The notes under the pieces are model-generated. The model was not told the DNA's origin. It did no database searches and saw nothing but the letters and a program-made list of their open reading frames with translations. A program made the translations under genes and the position numbers. Positions 8,446 through 17,339 of a stretch of 64,000 nucleotides of DNA are shown here, in pieces (position 1 is the first letter of the stretch; the number at the start of each line of letters is the position of its first letter). Origin of the DNA: Thermohalobaculum sp039513195 (GTDB lineage Bacteria; Pseudomonadota; Alphaproteobacteria; Rhodobacterales; Rhodobacteraceae); the NCBI GenBank assembly GCA_039513195.1, contig JBCCRM010000019.1:1-64000 (forward strand), given 5' to 3'.

Positions 8446-10266
8446 ATGGGCGGCAAGGACGATACCCGCAACCTGATTTTGGCAGCGGCGCTGTCGATGA
8501 TGGTGGTGGTCATCTGGCAGATGCTGTTCGCCCCGCCGCCGCCGCCGCCAGCGGACCCCACCACGACCTCGGCCCAAGAGCCGAGCGCTACGGCCAGCGC
8601 CCCGACGGTCGGCGCGGACGGTGCGCCGGCGGTGGCGCAAAACCGCGCCGGCGCGCTCGAAAGGACAGAGCGGGTACAGATCCGCTCCGCCTCCGTCTCG
8701 GGCTCGCTTTCGCTTAAAGGCGGGCGCATCGACGACCTGCATCTGGAAGATTATCGGGAAACCCTCGATCCCACTTCCGACACGGTGATCCTGCTCAACC
8801 CGACTGGCGGACCGAACCCCTATTACGCCGTCTATGGCTGGCTGCGCACCCAAGATGGCGATCCGGGACCGTTGCCGGGCGCAAACACCCCTTGGCAGAT
8901 CGAGAACGGCGCGGACTTGACGCCGGACAGCCCGGTCACCCTCGTCTGGGACAATGGCGAGGGGCTGATCTTCCGGCGCCAGATCGGGCTCGACGACCGC
9001 TATATGTTCACCGTCACCCAATCGGTCGAGAACACGCGGGACAGTGCCGTCGCCCTCGCGGCCTATGGTTACCTGGCCCGCCGCGGCATTCCGGAGGGGA
9101 TCCAGTTCTTCATCTCCCACGAGGGCGCGGTCGGCGCGGCAGACGGAATCAACCAGGAGTTCACCTACGAGGATGGCTGGATGTCCGAGGGCATGGACAC
9201 CCTGCCCTCCAGCGTCCTCGAAGGCGGTCTCGCTGAAGCGATCAGGGTGGAGCAAAATGGCTGGCTTGGCTTCACCGATAAATACTGGGCGACCGCGATG
9301 GTTCCGGAGGCGGGCCAACCCTTCGACGCCGTCTATAAGATGTTGCCCGCCGCTGTGCCGGAGTTCCGCACCGAAATGCGGCTGCCCGTCGCCAGCGTCG
9401 CGGCGGGCGAAACCACAGCATTTACCACCCACCTGTTCGCCGGCGCAAAGGAGTTCGAGACGCTCGCTGCCTATGAGGAACAGCTGGGCGCGGAACGCCT
9501 GACCTATCTCATCGATTGGGGCTGGTTCTACTTCCTGACCCGGCCGATTTTTCAGCTGCTCACCTATGTCCAAGGCTTCATCGGCAATATGGGCTGGTCG
9601 ATCATTGTCCTGACCCTGATCATCAAGACCATCCTGTCCCCGCTCGCCTATAAGAGCTTCGTGTCGATGTCGAAGATGAAGAAGCTGCAACCCGAAATGG
9701 AGAAGATCAAGGAGCGTGCCGGCGACGACAAGCAAAAGCTGCAGAGCGAGATGATCGAGCTTTACAAGAAGGAAAAGGTCAATCCTGCCTCCGGCTGTTT
9801 GCCGATCCTGTTCCAGATTCCGATCTTCTTCGCACTCTACAAGGTCTTCTTCGTCACCATCGAGATGCGCCATGCTCCGTTTATCGGCTGGATCGAGGAT
9901 CTCTCCGCCCCCGATCCAACCTCCTGGATGAATGTCTTCGGGCTCCTGCCTTATGACGTCAGTTGGGCGCCGGAGATCATTTCCATTGGCGTCTTCCCAG
10001 TGCTGATGGGCGTTACCATGTGGATGCAGCAAAAGCTGAACCCGGCGCCGACCGACCCAACCCAGCAAATGATCTTTGCATGGATGCCGTGGCTCTTCAT
10101 GTTCATGCTCGGCAGCTTCGCGAGCGGTCTGGTCATCTACTGGTGCGCAAACAACGTCATCACCTTCGCCCAGCAGTATCTGATCATGCGCAGTCAAGGC
10201 GTCGAGGTCGACTTCCTGGGCAATGTAAAATCTAGCTTTAAACGAAAACGGCAAAAGGCCGAATGA
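8446..10266 (+). CDS. yidC: membrane protein insertase YidC
   Basis: 606 aa from ATG 8446; a GTG at 8434 in frame follows a strong GGAGGAG and is an alternative start. An N-terminal TM anchor (LILAAALSMMVVVIWQMLF), a Pro-rich linker and a large periplasmic beta domain (about residues 60-350) precede the conserved five-helix insertase core: GNMGWSIIVLTLIIKTILSPL, the cytoplasmic hairpin KMKKLQPEMEKIKERAGDDKQK, then GCLPILFQIPIFFALYKV. The substrate-binding Arg characteristic of the insertase groove is expected near the NMGWSI helix. It integrates membrane proteins alone or with SecYEG. It ends with a basic tail KRKRQK. Confidence 0.97.
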   Translation: MGGKDDTRNLILAAALSMMVVVIWQMLFAPPPPPPADPTTTSAQEPSATASAPTVGADGAPAVAQNRAGALERTERVQIRSASVSGSLSLKGGRIDDLHLEDYRETLDPTSDTVILLNPTGGPNPYYAVYGWLRTQDGDPGPLPGANTPWQIENGADLTPDSPVTLVWDNGEGLIFRRQIGLDDRYMFTVTQSVENTRDSAVALAAYGYLARRGIPEGIQFFISHEGAVGAADGINQEFTYEDGWMSEGMDTLPSSVLEGGLAEAIRVEQNGWLGFTDKYWATAMVPEAGQPFDAVYKMLPAAVPEFRTEMRLPVASVAAGETTAFTTHLFAGAKEFETLAAYEEQLGAERLTYLIDWGWFYFLTRPIFQLLTYVQGFIGNMGWSIIVLTLIIKTILSPLAYKSFVSMSKMKKLQPEMEKIKERAGDDKQKLQSEMIELYKKEKVNPASGCLPILFQIPIFFALYKVFFVTIEMRHAPFIGWIEDLSAPDPTSWMNVFGLLPYDVSWAPEIISIGVFPVLMGVTMWMQQKLNPAPTDPTQQMIFAWMPWLFMFMLGSFASGLVIYWCANNVITFAQQYLIMRSQGVEVDFLGNVKSSFKRKRQKAE

Positions 10267-10302
10267 GCGGGGTTCGTCTCTGATGCGGAAGGCTACGACA
10301 GC

Positions 10303-11064
10303 ATGAACCTCGCCGAAATCTGGCGTCACCCGGTCAAGAGCCTTGGGGCGGAGCAGATGCAGCAGGTGGTGCTTGAGGCCGGCAAACCCATGCCCTGGGA
10401 CCGGGTTTGGGCGATCGCCCATGGGGCCAGCACCTATGATCCGGCAGCACCCGCCTGGCAGCCGCGAAAGAACTTCATAGCCCAGGCCCATGTGCCAGAG
10501 GTGGTGCGCATCGCCGCCCAGTACGACGAGGCGGCGAGCGCGCTGCGCTTGACCCATCCCCGTCGCCCCGACCTGACCGTGTCGCCGGGGACCGAAGCCG
10601 GCGGCGCCGCTCTCACCGACTGGGCCGCGCCCCTGGCCGAGGGGCAGCGCCCAGGCCCTTATGTGATCGCGCACGTGCCGGGACACGCCCTCGCGGATAT
10701 GCCCGACCCTTGGGTTTCGGTGCTGTCGCTGGCCTCGCTCCGCGCGTTGTCCCAACATGCGGGGCAGCATCTTGATCCGCGGCGGTTCCGGGGCAATCTC
10801 TGGCTCGACGGCGGCGCAGCTTGGGAGGAAGAGGACTGGCCTGGCGAAATCCTCAGCATCGGACCTGTGCGCCTCCGGGTGATCGAGCGGATCGAGCGCT
10901 GCCGCGCGACCGAGGCCAACCCCGCCAAAGGAACCCGGGACATCGAGACGTTGCAGGTCCTACGCGCAACTCGCGGCAGCCCGGAATTCGGCATCTATGC
11001 GGAAGTGATCGAGGGCGGAAAGATCGCAGTGGGCGATAGTGCGGGACTGGCGTCAGGAGCCTAG
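10303..11064 (+). CDS. MOSC domain protein
   Basis: 253 aa, start MNLAEIWRHPVKSLGAEQM. The N-terminal MOSC beta-barrel signature (I-x-R-x-P-V-K-S-L-x-G-E-x) is visible, and the C-terminal half carries the MOSC core (RRFRGNLWLDG, later RCRATEANPAKG). MOSC proteins handle sulfur or molybdenum-cofactor transfer, but the substrate of this stand-alone form cannot be told. It lies 36 bp after yidC and ahead of engB on the same strand, so it is probably co-transcribed with core genes. The conserved Cys of MOSC sulfur carriers is plausibly the one in ERCRATEANP. Confidence 0.8.
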   Translation: MNLAEIWRHPVKSLGAEQMQQVVLEAGKPMPWDRVWAIAHGASTYDPAAPAWQPRKNFIAQAHVPEVVRIAAQYDEAASALRLTHPRRPDLTVSPGTEAGGAALTDWAAPLAEGQRPGPYVIAHVPGHALADMPDPWVSVLSLASLRALSQHAGQHLDPRRFRGNLWLDGGAAWEEEDWPGEILSIGPVRLRVIERIERCRATEANPAKGTRDIETLQVLRATRGSPEFGIYAEVIEGGKIAVGDSAGLASGA

Positions 11065-11240
11065 CCCAGAGGCCGATAGGTCCGATCGCCCACCTTGCGG
11101 CCTCCCAAATCTGGGTGGGTTGGGGATGAACTGGTACCGTGACCCCAGTGGCACAACGGCACCGCGGCAAACGGGGGCAGATCGGAGGACCGAGGCATGT
11201 CCGAAGAACCGGGAGACCCCGATATCCTGGAATCATTGAT

Positions 11241-11918
11241 ATGACCCGGTCCCCGGGCGCAGCCCCCCCAGCGGTCCCCTTTACGGTCGCTCCCAACCCG
11301 GAGCCTGCGGAGGCCGAAGACGGACGGCGTCTCTTCGCCGGACCCTGCGACTTCGTCAAAGGGGTTGTCGCCCTCTCGGGCCTGCCTGCGGGCGACCGGC
11401 CCGAGGTCTGCTTCGCCGGGCGCTCGAATGCCGGGAAGTCGAGCCTGATCAATGCGCTTACCGGGCGCAACAGCCTTGCCCGCGCCTCCAACACCCCGGG
11501 CCGAACGCAAGAGATCAACTATTTCGCCCTCGGCGAACGGCTCTATCTGGTCGACTTGCCCGGCTATGGCTTTGCCGAGGCGCCGAAGGAGAAGGTCGCC
11601 CGGTGGCAGGAACTCTTGCGTTCCTACCTTGCTGGGCGCGCTGGTCTCGCGCGGGCTTATGTGCTGATCGACGGGCGCCACGGGGTCAAAGCAGCCGACC
11701 ACGACATCATGGACCTGCTCGACCGGGCGGCGGTCTCGTTTCAAGCGGTGATCACCAAGGCCGACAAGCCGAAGGCGGCGGCACTGGAGACAGTGCTGGC
11801 CGCGGTGGCCCGAGACCTCTCCCGGCATCCAGCCGCCTATCCTGAGGTCATTGTGACCTCGTCCCAGGACGGCCGCGGGCTTCCGGCGCTCCGCAGGGCC
11901 ATCGAAAGCCTCGCCTAG
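11241..11918 (+). CDS. engB: ribosome biogenesis GTP-binding protein EngB (YihA/YsxC)
   Basis: 225 aa from ATG 11241; the frame is open upstream to 11139 but that part looks non-coding. TRAFAC GTPase motifs: G1 GRSNAGKSS, G2 TPGRTQ, G3 DLPGYG, G4 TKADK, G5 around VTSSQDG. An unusually long N-terminal leader (about 30 residues rich in Pro/Ala/Glu) precedes the usual FAGPCDFVKG start of the family fold. EngB is needed for 50S assembly. Precedes argB by 55 bp. Confidence 0.95.
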   Translation: MTRSPGAAPPAVPFTVAPNPEPAEAEDGRRLFAGPCDFVKGVVALSGLPAGDRPEVCFAGRSNAGKSSLINALTGRNSLARASNTPGRTQEINYFALGERLYLVDLPGYGFAEAPKEKVARWQELLRSYLAGRAGLARAYVLIDGRHGVKAADHDIMDLLDRAAVSFQAVITKADKPKAAALETVLAAVARDLSRHPAAYPEVIVTSSQDGRGLPALRRAIESLA

Positions 11919-11973
11919 GGCCTTTGCCCATCCGCGCCGGTGAGGCTACAAGCGGGCGCGAGAGGGAAGGGCC

Positions 11974-12879
11974 ATGGAGATCCAAAAGGCGATGAAGCGG
12001 GACTGGCTGGCGACGGCGCGGACCTTGTCCGAGGCGCTCCCCTATCTGCAGCGCTATGACGGCAAAGTGGTGGTGGTCAAGGTTGGCGGCCACGCCATGG
12101 GCGATGCCGAGCAGATGCAGCGTTTCGCCCGCGACGTGGTGCTGATGAAGCAATGCGGCGTTCAGCCCGTGATCGTCCATGGTGGCGGTCCGCAAATCAA
12201 CGAGATGCTCGGCCGCCTTGGCGTCGCCACCGAATTTGCCGACGGGCTTCGGATCACAACAGCAGAAACTGTCGAGGTCGTCGAAATGGTCCTCGCCGGG
12301 GTGATCAACAAGCGCATCGTCTCGGCCATCAATGCGGAGGGCGGGCAGGCAGTCGGCCTGTGCGGTAAGGACGCCCGGCTCATGGTTTGCGAGAAGGAGC
12401 TGAAGACGCGGAAAGACCCGGACAGCGCCATTGAGCAGGTGCTGGATCTGGGCTTTGTCGGCCGTCCGGTGGAGGTCAATCCGCGGGTATTGCAAACGTT
12501 TATAGCCTCGGCCTTCATCCCGGTCGTGGCGCCGGTCGGCGCCGGGCGTAGTCCCGAGGAGACCTTCAACGTCAACGGTGATACGGCGGCGGGCGCGATC
12601 GCCGCCGCGATGAAGGCGGAACGGCTGATCCTGATGACCGATGTGCAGGGAGTAAAGGACAAGGCAGGCGACGTTCTGACCGACCTGGCGAGCGCCGATA
12701 TCCTGCCGTTGAAGGCCGATGGGACCATTTCGGGCGGCATGATCCCGAAGGTCGACACGGCGCTAAGAGCCATCGATGACGGCGTCGGTGCGGCCGTGAT
12801 CCTCGATGGGCGCGCGCCCCACGCCGTTCTTTTGGAGCTCTTCACATCCCATGGCGCTGGCACGCTGATCCATGCCTAG
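11974..12879 (+). CDS. argB: acetylglutamate kinase
   Basis: 301 aa. Amino-acid kinase fold with KVGGHAM at the N-terminus, HGGGPQIN for the substrate loop, GFVGRPVEVNP and the C-terminal NGDTAAGAIAAAM, TDVQGVKD and GGMIPKVD. Phosphorylates N-acetyl-L-glutamate, the second step of arginine biosynthesis. The N-terminal helix (MEIQKAMKRDWLATARTLSEALPYL) is of the type found in arginine-inhibited hexameric enzymes, so feedback control by arginine is likely. GGAAGGG lies just upstream of ATG 11974. Confidence 0.96.
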   Translation: MEIQKAMKRDWLATARTLSEALPYLQRYDGKVVVVKVGGHAMGDAEQMQRFARDVVLMKQCGVQPVIVHGGGPQINEMLGRLGVATEFADGLRITTAETVEVVEMVLAGVINKRIVSAINAEGGQAVGLCGKDARLMVCEKELKTRKDPDSAIEQVLDLGFVGRPVEVNPRVLQTFIASAFIPVVAPVGAGRSPEETFNVNGDTAAGAIAAAMKAERLILMTDVQGVKDKAGDVLTDLASADILPLKADGTISGGMIPKVDTALRAIDDGVGAAVILDGRAPHAVLLELFTSHGAGTLIHA

Positions 12880-12945
12880 TTCCTTGGCAACCGACTTGAA
12901 CAATACGGAATCGCGCGGCTACGCCCCGCGATAGGTCGATGCCTG

Positions 12946-12979
12946 GCGGGGTCCGGGCTGTGAACAGCCCAGACCCCGC
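12946..12979. terminator. strong hairpin between convergent argB and the SDR gene
   Basis: GCGGGGTC-C-GGGCTG (12946-12960), loop TGAA, CAGCCC-A-GACCCCGC (12965-12979): 14 base pairs with one internal mismatch, with no T-tract on either side. Its position between two convergent genes suggests a bidirectional transcription stop. The rest of 12880-13157 holds a second small hairpin (CGGCGC-TTT-GCGCCG near 13009) and no gene. Confidence 0.5.
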
Positions 12980-13157
12980 GGGCGCACCGCTCCGACCGCC
13001 GGCGCGGATCGGCGCTTTGCGCCGTGTACCGAGAGGACCGGCTGATCCGGTCACACCGCAGCCGGCCCGCGAGAGCCAGCCGCACGGGAAAGGCAAACCG
13101 GGATCATGCATGCTCGAAAGGCAACGCTTGACCCGCGACACGGTATTGCGACGGCAT

Positions 13158-13916
13158 TCAGGGTGGAAATTCTTCGCCACGCCAGTCGAAAAGCCGGCCC
13201 GAATGTTCTGGCTGAAGACGGTCGAGAACGCCCAGGAGATGGCCGGCAGCCTCCTCCGGCGCGAACAGATCCTGCGCCCTGACACCGGACCGAAAGGGAG
13301 CCGAAAGCGGCGTCGCGACAGTGCCTGGCTGCAGGCCGGCGACAACCAATTGCGGGCGGCTTCGAGTGGCTTCAATAGCCAGACATTTCAAGATCTGGTT
13401 CAACGCTGCCTTCGAGGCCCGATAGCCATACCAGCCGCCGGCCTGGTTGTCGGCGATGGAGCCAACCCTCGCCGAGATAACCCCGAATATCGCTCTTTCT
13501 CGCCGCGGAAACCGCGGAAAGGCATGTTTCGCAACCAAAGCCGGCCCAATGGTATTGATGGCATAGCTCTCCGCCAGAGCGGCGGGGTCAAGATCGCGCC
13601 AGTTCTTCTCCGGTCGCAGACGCTGGCCGTCGTGGAGCAGCCCAGTGGCGACAACCATCAGCCGGGGCATCCGCTTCGCCGCCAAAGCTGCCATCGCTCC
13701 GTCAATGCTGCCTTCCACAGAAAGATCCAACGCATGCGTCGAGAGCTTAGATACGTCGCCTGACAAACCGGCGACCCTGCCGCGCCGCGACAGGGCGTGA
13801 ACCGTGCAGATACCGGGCGCGCCCAGCAACAGCTGCGTCATCGCTCGGCCGATGCCACCGCTCGCCCCGATCACCGCCGCATCGATCTCGCCCTCGAAGC
13901 TTTCAATCTTGATCAT
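13158..13916 (-). CDS. short-chain dehydrogenase/reductase family protein
   Basis: 252 aa from ATG 13916 (MIKIESFEGEIDAAVIGASGGIGRAMTQL). The nucleotide-binding glycine motif GASGGIG, the mid-region N in NTIGPAL, catalytic Ser in VISARVGS and the Tyr-x-x-x-Lys pair in YGYRASKAALN are all present. C-factor/CsgA-like subgroup by overall layout. Oxidises or reduces an unknown alcohol or carbonyl with NAD(P). Stands alone after the peptide transporter operon, 139 bp downstream of oppF on the same strand. The gap 13917-14054 has short G+C-rich inverted repeats but no gene. Confidence 0.85.
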   Translation of the reverse strand: MIKIESFEGEIDAAVIGASGGIGRAMTQLLLGAPGICTVHALSRRGRVAGLSGDVSKLSTHALDLSVEGSIDGAMAALAAKRMPRLMVVATGLLHDGQRLRPEKNWRDLDPAALAESYAINTIGPALVAKHAFPRFPRRERAIFGVISARVGSIADNQAGGWYGYRASKAALNQILKCLAIEATRSRPQLVVAGLQPGTVATPLSAPFRSGVRAQDLFAPEEAAGHLLGVLDRLQPEHSGRLFDWRGEEFPP

Positions 13917-14054
13917 CGGCGTGCCAAGTGACGCGGCCGGCGGCCGGGTCAAGCGCTTTGCCGGAAGGCAGCACATGCCGGCCGCAGGCCCGGTGGGTGG
14001 GTGGCGGAGGGCCGGAGGCGGGCACGCGGCCCAGAGGGCCGCCAAAACAGCCAG

Positions 14055-15041
14055 CTAGGCCGCCTGCGCGACCCGCCCCTCCTCGACCGCGTGGCAGGCA
14101 GCCTTACGGCCTTCTCGCTCCGTAAGATCGGGACGCTGCTGCCGGCACCGGTCTGTCGCCAAAGGGCAGCGGGGATGAAAGGCGCAGCCCGACGGTGGGT
14201 CGATCGGATCCGGGATCTCACCTACCGGCGGCGGTTGCTCGCGCCCGAACGCGTCGAGTCGGGGCGCAGCGTCCAAGAGCATTCGCGTATATGGGTGCTG
14301 CGGCGCATTGAAGAGGGCGTCCCGCGGCGCTTCCTCGACCAGGCGTCCCAAATAGAGCACCCCAATGCGGTCAGCCATGTAGCGGACAACGCTGAGATCG
14401 TGAGAGATGAACAGATAGGTAAGCCCGAGCGCTCCCTGCAAATCCTTCATCAGGTTCAGCACCTGCGCTTGCACAGAGACATCGAGCGCTGAGGTGGGCT
14501 CGTCGCAAACGATGAAGCGCGGCCGCGAGGCGAGCGCACGCGCGACGCAAATCCGCTGTCGCTGCCCGCCAGAAAACTCGTGGGGATATTTGTCGCCGTC
14601 CCGGCGGGAGAGGCCGACACGCTCCAATAACAAAAGCGGCTCCTCGCCCGGCTCCGTGCCCTGCGCCGCCAAAGGCTCGCCGATGATATCCCGCACCCGC
14701 CAGCGCGGGTTCAGCGAGGCGTAGGGGTCCTGAAAGATCATCTGGATCGCTTGGCGCGTCTCTGTGCGACGGTCCGCATCCGTTTCGCGGTGAAGGTCCA
14801 CACCAGCGATCTCGACCACGCCGCCCGACGGCGGCAGCAGGCCCACGGCGATCTTGCCGATCGTCGATTTGCCCGAACCAGACTCGCCTACCAGAGCGTA
14901 GACTTGGCGCTCTGGGATCTCCAACGAGACCTCAGACACCGCAGTCAGAACCCGTCGGGGCGCCCCCTCGATCACCCGGTTCAGCCAGGGTTTCGACACG
15001 TCGAAGCGCCGGCTGAGGCCGCGGATCGAGACCAGGTTCAT
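14055..15041 (-). CDS. peptide ABC transporter ATPase (OppF/DppF type)
   Basis: 328 aa. Walker A GESGSGKST, Q-loop FQDPYASLNPRW, signature FSGGQRQR, Walker B RFIVCDEPTSALD and switch His ISHD. The C-terminal oligopeptide-transporter extension with CAFHPRCP is present. One of two ATPases of the five-component importer encoded at 14-20 kb. Start ATG at 15041 overlaps the stop of the DUF805-like gene (ATGA), so translation is coupled. Confidence 0.93.
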   Translation of the reverse strand: MNLVSIRGLSRRFDVSKPWLNRVIEGAPRRVLTAVSEVSLEIPERQVYALVGESGSGKSTIGKIAVGLLPPSGGVVEIAGVDLHRETDADRRTETRQAIQMIFQDPYASLNPRWRVRDIIGEPLAAQGTEPGEEPLLLLERVGLSRRDGDKYPHEFSGGQRQRICVARALASRPRFIVCDEPTSALDVSVQAQVLNLMKDLQGALGLTYLFISHDLSVVRYMADRIGVLYLGRLVEEAPRDALFNAPQHPYTRMLLDAAPRLDAFGREQPPPVGEIPDPIDPPSGCAFHPRCPLATDRCRQQRPDLTEREGRKAACHAVEEGRVAQAA

Positions 15042-15421
15042 GCGCGCCCTCGCCGCAGAAAGTCACTGGGCGGCACCAAGGCCAATGCGCAGAGCCCGAG
15101 CCCGACCCACAGCGCGAAGTCGAAGGGCGCCAGGCTCACCCCACCATAGAGGATCGCCAGGGTCGCAAGGCTCGGCAGCCCGGCATCCCGGCCCCGCTGC
15201 AGCAACAGGTTGATGGCGACGAAGACCCAGACGCCGCCGAGGCAGAAAGCCAGAAACTCCAAAGCCCGGCCGACCGCCTCGCCCACCAGATCGCTGGCGC
15301 CGAGGAGTACCATCGCCAGAAATGCCCCCAGCATCGGTGCCGCCAGCGCAAAGTTCCAGAGATAGCCGCGCCGGTCGAGCCGCCCGTCGAGAATGCCCGT
15401 GAAGAGCGCGACGCCGGTCAC
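15038..15421 (-). CDS. small DUF805-like membrane protein inserted between the two transporter ATPase genes
   Basis: 127 aa from a GTG at 15421 that overlaps the oppD stop (GTGA); its own stop overlaps oppF (ATGA), so it sits tightly inside the operon. Three or four hydrophobic helices; DGRLDRRGYLWNF at the N-terminus and LLLQRGRDAGLPS in the middle match the arrangement of DUF805 proteins (GR-x-R-x-x-F/Y-W and RR-L-H-D-x-G). Function unknown. Overlaps on both sides imply it is made stoichiometrically with the transporter, and a role in the complex is possible but unproven. Confidence 0.7.
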   Translation of the reverse strand: MTGVALFTGILDGRLDRRGYLWNFALAAPMLGAFLAMVLLGASDLVGEAVGRALEFLAFCLGGVWVFVAINLLLQRGRDAGLPSLATLAILYGGVSLAPFDFALWVGLGLCALALVPPSDFLRRGRA

Positions 15422-16395
15422 GCCGCGACCTGGGCCTGGGCCGCGAGCCAGCAGCCTGCCCGCCCGCCGCAGCCCGCGACCGTCGGCGTCTCGCCCAGGC
15501 GGCACTGGTCTTGCGCGACGGGACAGCGCGGGTGGAACGCACAGCCAGCGGGGATCGCATCGAGACGTGGCATCGCGCCGGGGATCTGGTGAAGGCGCTC
15601 GCCACTCGGCTGCGCCATCGGGGTCGAGGCCATCAAGCCGCGCGTGTAAGGGTGCGCCGGATCGGTAAGCACCGATTGGACCGGCCCGATCTCGGCCAGC
15701 CGGCCCGCATACATCACGGCGACCCGGTCCGCCGCTTCAGCAATCACGCCCATGTCATGGGTGATCAGCATCACAGCGGTGCCGCGCTCCCGGCAGAGCC
15801 GCCGTAGCAGCGCGATGATCTGCGCCTGCACCGAGACGTCGAGCGCCGTGGTCGGCTCGTCGGCGATCACGAGATCGGGCTCGGCTGCCAGCGCCAGGGC
15901 GATGACCACCCTCTGCCGCATGCCGCCGGAGAACTCGTGCGGGTAGCTGTCGATGCGCGAGCGCGCGGCGGGGATGCCCACCTCTTCGAGTGCCGCGATG
16001 GCGCGAGCACGCGCCTCCTCCGCCGAAATCGGCAGATGGGCAAGCATGGTTTCGGCCAACTGGTCGCCGATCTTCAACAACGGGTTCAGTGAGGTCAGCG
16101 GATCCTGGAACACCATGCCGATGCGCTTGCCGCGGATCCGCCGGAGCGCGGCGAGGCTGAGATTGTCGATCCGGTCTCCGGCCAGGCGCACTTCGCCAGA
16201 TGCAATGCGGGCCGGCCGTTCAAGCAGACCGATCACTGCTGTGCCGGTCATCGATTTACCCGCACCGCTCTCGCCCACCACGCCCAAAGTCTCGCCCGCA
16301 GCTATCTGGAAGCTCACGGAATCGACCGGGCGCAGCACGCCCCGCCGGGTCGGGATCTCGACCACCAGATCGCGGAGTTCAAGAATTGGGCTCAT
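15418..16395 (-). CDS. peptide ABC transporter ATPase (OppD/DppD type)
   Basis: 325 aa. Walker A GESGAGKSM, FQDPLTSLNPLL, FSGGMRQR, Walker B DLVIADEPTTALD, switch ITHDMG, and the C-terminal CAFHPRCP extension. Pairs with the second ATPase to power import of peptides or related solutes through the OppB/OppC channel. Overlaps oppC by four bases upstream and the DUF805-like gene downstream. Confidence 0.93.
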   Translation of the reverse strand: MSPILELRDLVVEIPTRRGVLRPVDSVSFQIAAGETLGVVGESGAGKSMTGTAVIGLLERPARIASGEVRLAGDRIDNLSLAALRRIRGKRIGMVFQDPLTSLNPLLKIGDQLAETMLAHLPISAEEARARAIAALEEVGIPAARSRIDSYPHEFSGGMRQRVVIALALAAEPDLVIADEPTTALDVSVQAQIIALLRRLCRERGTAVMLITHDMGVIAEAADRVAVMYAGRLAEIGPVQSVLTDPAHPYTRGLMASTPMAQPSGERLHQIPGAMPRLDAIPAGCAFHPRCPVAQDQCRLGETPTVAGCGGRAGCWLAAQAQVAA

Positions 16396-17339
16396 CGCAG
16401 CCTCGGGTTCAGGGCGTCACGGAGCCAATCGCCCAGCAGATTGACGCTCAACGCCAAGGCCAGCAGGGTTGCGGCAGGGAAGGCCAGGATCCACCACTCG
16501 CCGGAGAAGAGGAACCCCTGCCCGATCCGGATCAGCGTCCCAAGCGACGGCTGTGTCGGCGGCGCACCCACGCCGAGGAAAGACAAGGTCGCCTCGGCAA
16601 TGATCGCCAGCGCCAAGCCGATGGTCGCGATCACGAGCACCGGCGACAGCACATTCGGTAGCACATGGCGCAACATGATCGCGCCGGGCGACCGGCCGAT
16701 CAGGCGGGCGGCTTGGACGTATTCCTTGCGCGCTTCGACGAGGGTGGCGCCGCGGACGACCCGGGCGAATTGCACCCAATCGGACAGCCCGATGGAGACG
16801 ATCAGCACCCAGATCGCCATCGTGTCCCGGGCCTCCGGCGGGGTGAGGCCTTTGGCAATGCCGAAGATCAGCATGGCCACCAGGATCGACGGGAAGGTGA
16901 GCTGGATATCGGCGATGCGCATGATGATCGTCTCGGTCCAGCCGCCGAGATACCCGGCGAGCAACCCGAGCGCGACGCCCAGCACCAGGGCGAAGAGCAC
17001 CGCGGCCACGCCGACAAAGAGCGAGATGCGCATGCCGTAGAGGATGGCGGAGAAGACGTCACGCCCCTGATCGTCGGTGCCGAGCCAATAGGTGTTGCCG
17101 GTAAATTCGTTCGGCGTCATCGGGCCGGTGAACCCGTCCATCAGGTTCAGCGTCGCCGGGTCGAACGGATCGTAGGGCGCGACCCAGGGCGCCAGCACGG
17201 CCCCCATCACCAGGACGGTGACCACAGCGGCGGCCACGATCGTCACCGGCGACCGGCGGAAGCTGTGAGCGAGGTCGCTGTCCCATGCGCGCGCAAGGGC
17301 CGATGGGGTCGCCGGTCGGTCCTGCGGCAGCTCGGTCAT
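16392..17339 (-). CDS. peptide ABC transporter permease (OppC/DppC type)
   Basis: 315 aa from ATG 17339, which overlaps the oppB stop (ATGA). N-terminal cytoplasmic segment, TM1 (VTIVAAAVVTVLVMGAVLAPW), the OppC N-domain region ending HWLGTDDQGRDVF-like (here YWLGTDDQGRDVFSAILYG) and the five-helix permease core with the EAA loop (EYVQAARLIGRSPGAIMLRHVLPN). Inner-membrane channel half. Confidence 0.92.
   Translation of the reverse strand: MTELPQDRPATPSALARAWDSDLAHSFRRSPVTIVAAAVVTVLVMGAVLAPWVAPYDPFDPATLNLMDGFTGPMTPNEFTGNTYWLGTDDQGRDVFSAILYGMRISLFVGVAAVLFALVLGVALGLLAGYLGGWTETIIMRIADIQLTFPSILVAMLIFGIAKGLTPPEARDTMAIWVLIVSIGLSDWVQFARVVRGATLVEARKEYVQAARLIGRSPGAIMLRHVLPNVLSPVLVIATIGLALAIIAEATLSFLGVGAPPTQPSLGTLIRIGQGFLFSGEWWILAFPAATLLALALSVNLLGDWLRDALNPRLR

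Noticed and set aside
8377..10770. 797-aa minus-strand ORF opposite yidC and the MOSC gene
   Set aside because: No domain, and yidC on the plus strand is fully conserved over the same bases; it is a stop-poor antisense shadow of G+C-rich coding DNA.
13933..13985. GCGGCCGGC/GCCGGCCGC inverted repeat and GGTGGGTGGGTGG near 13990, resembling the five-copy family
   Set aside because: The flanking arms and CCGAGGC core of the family are missing, so it is not counted as a copy.
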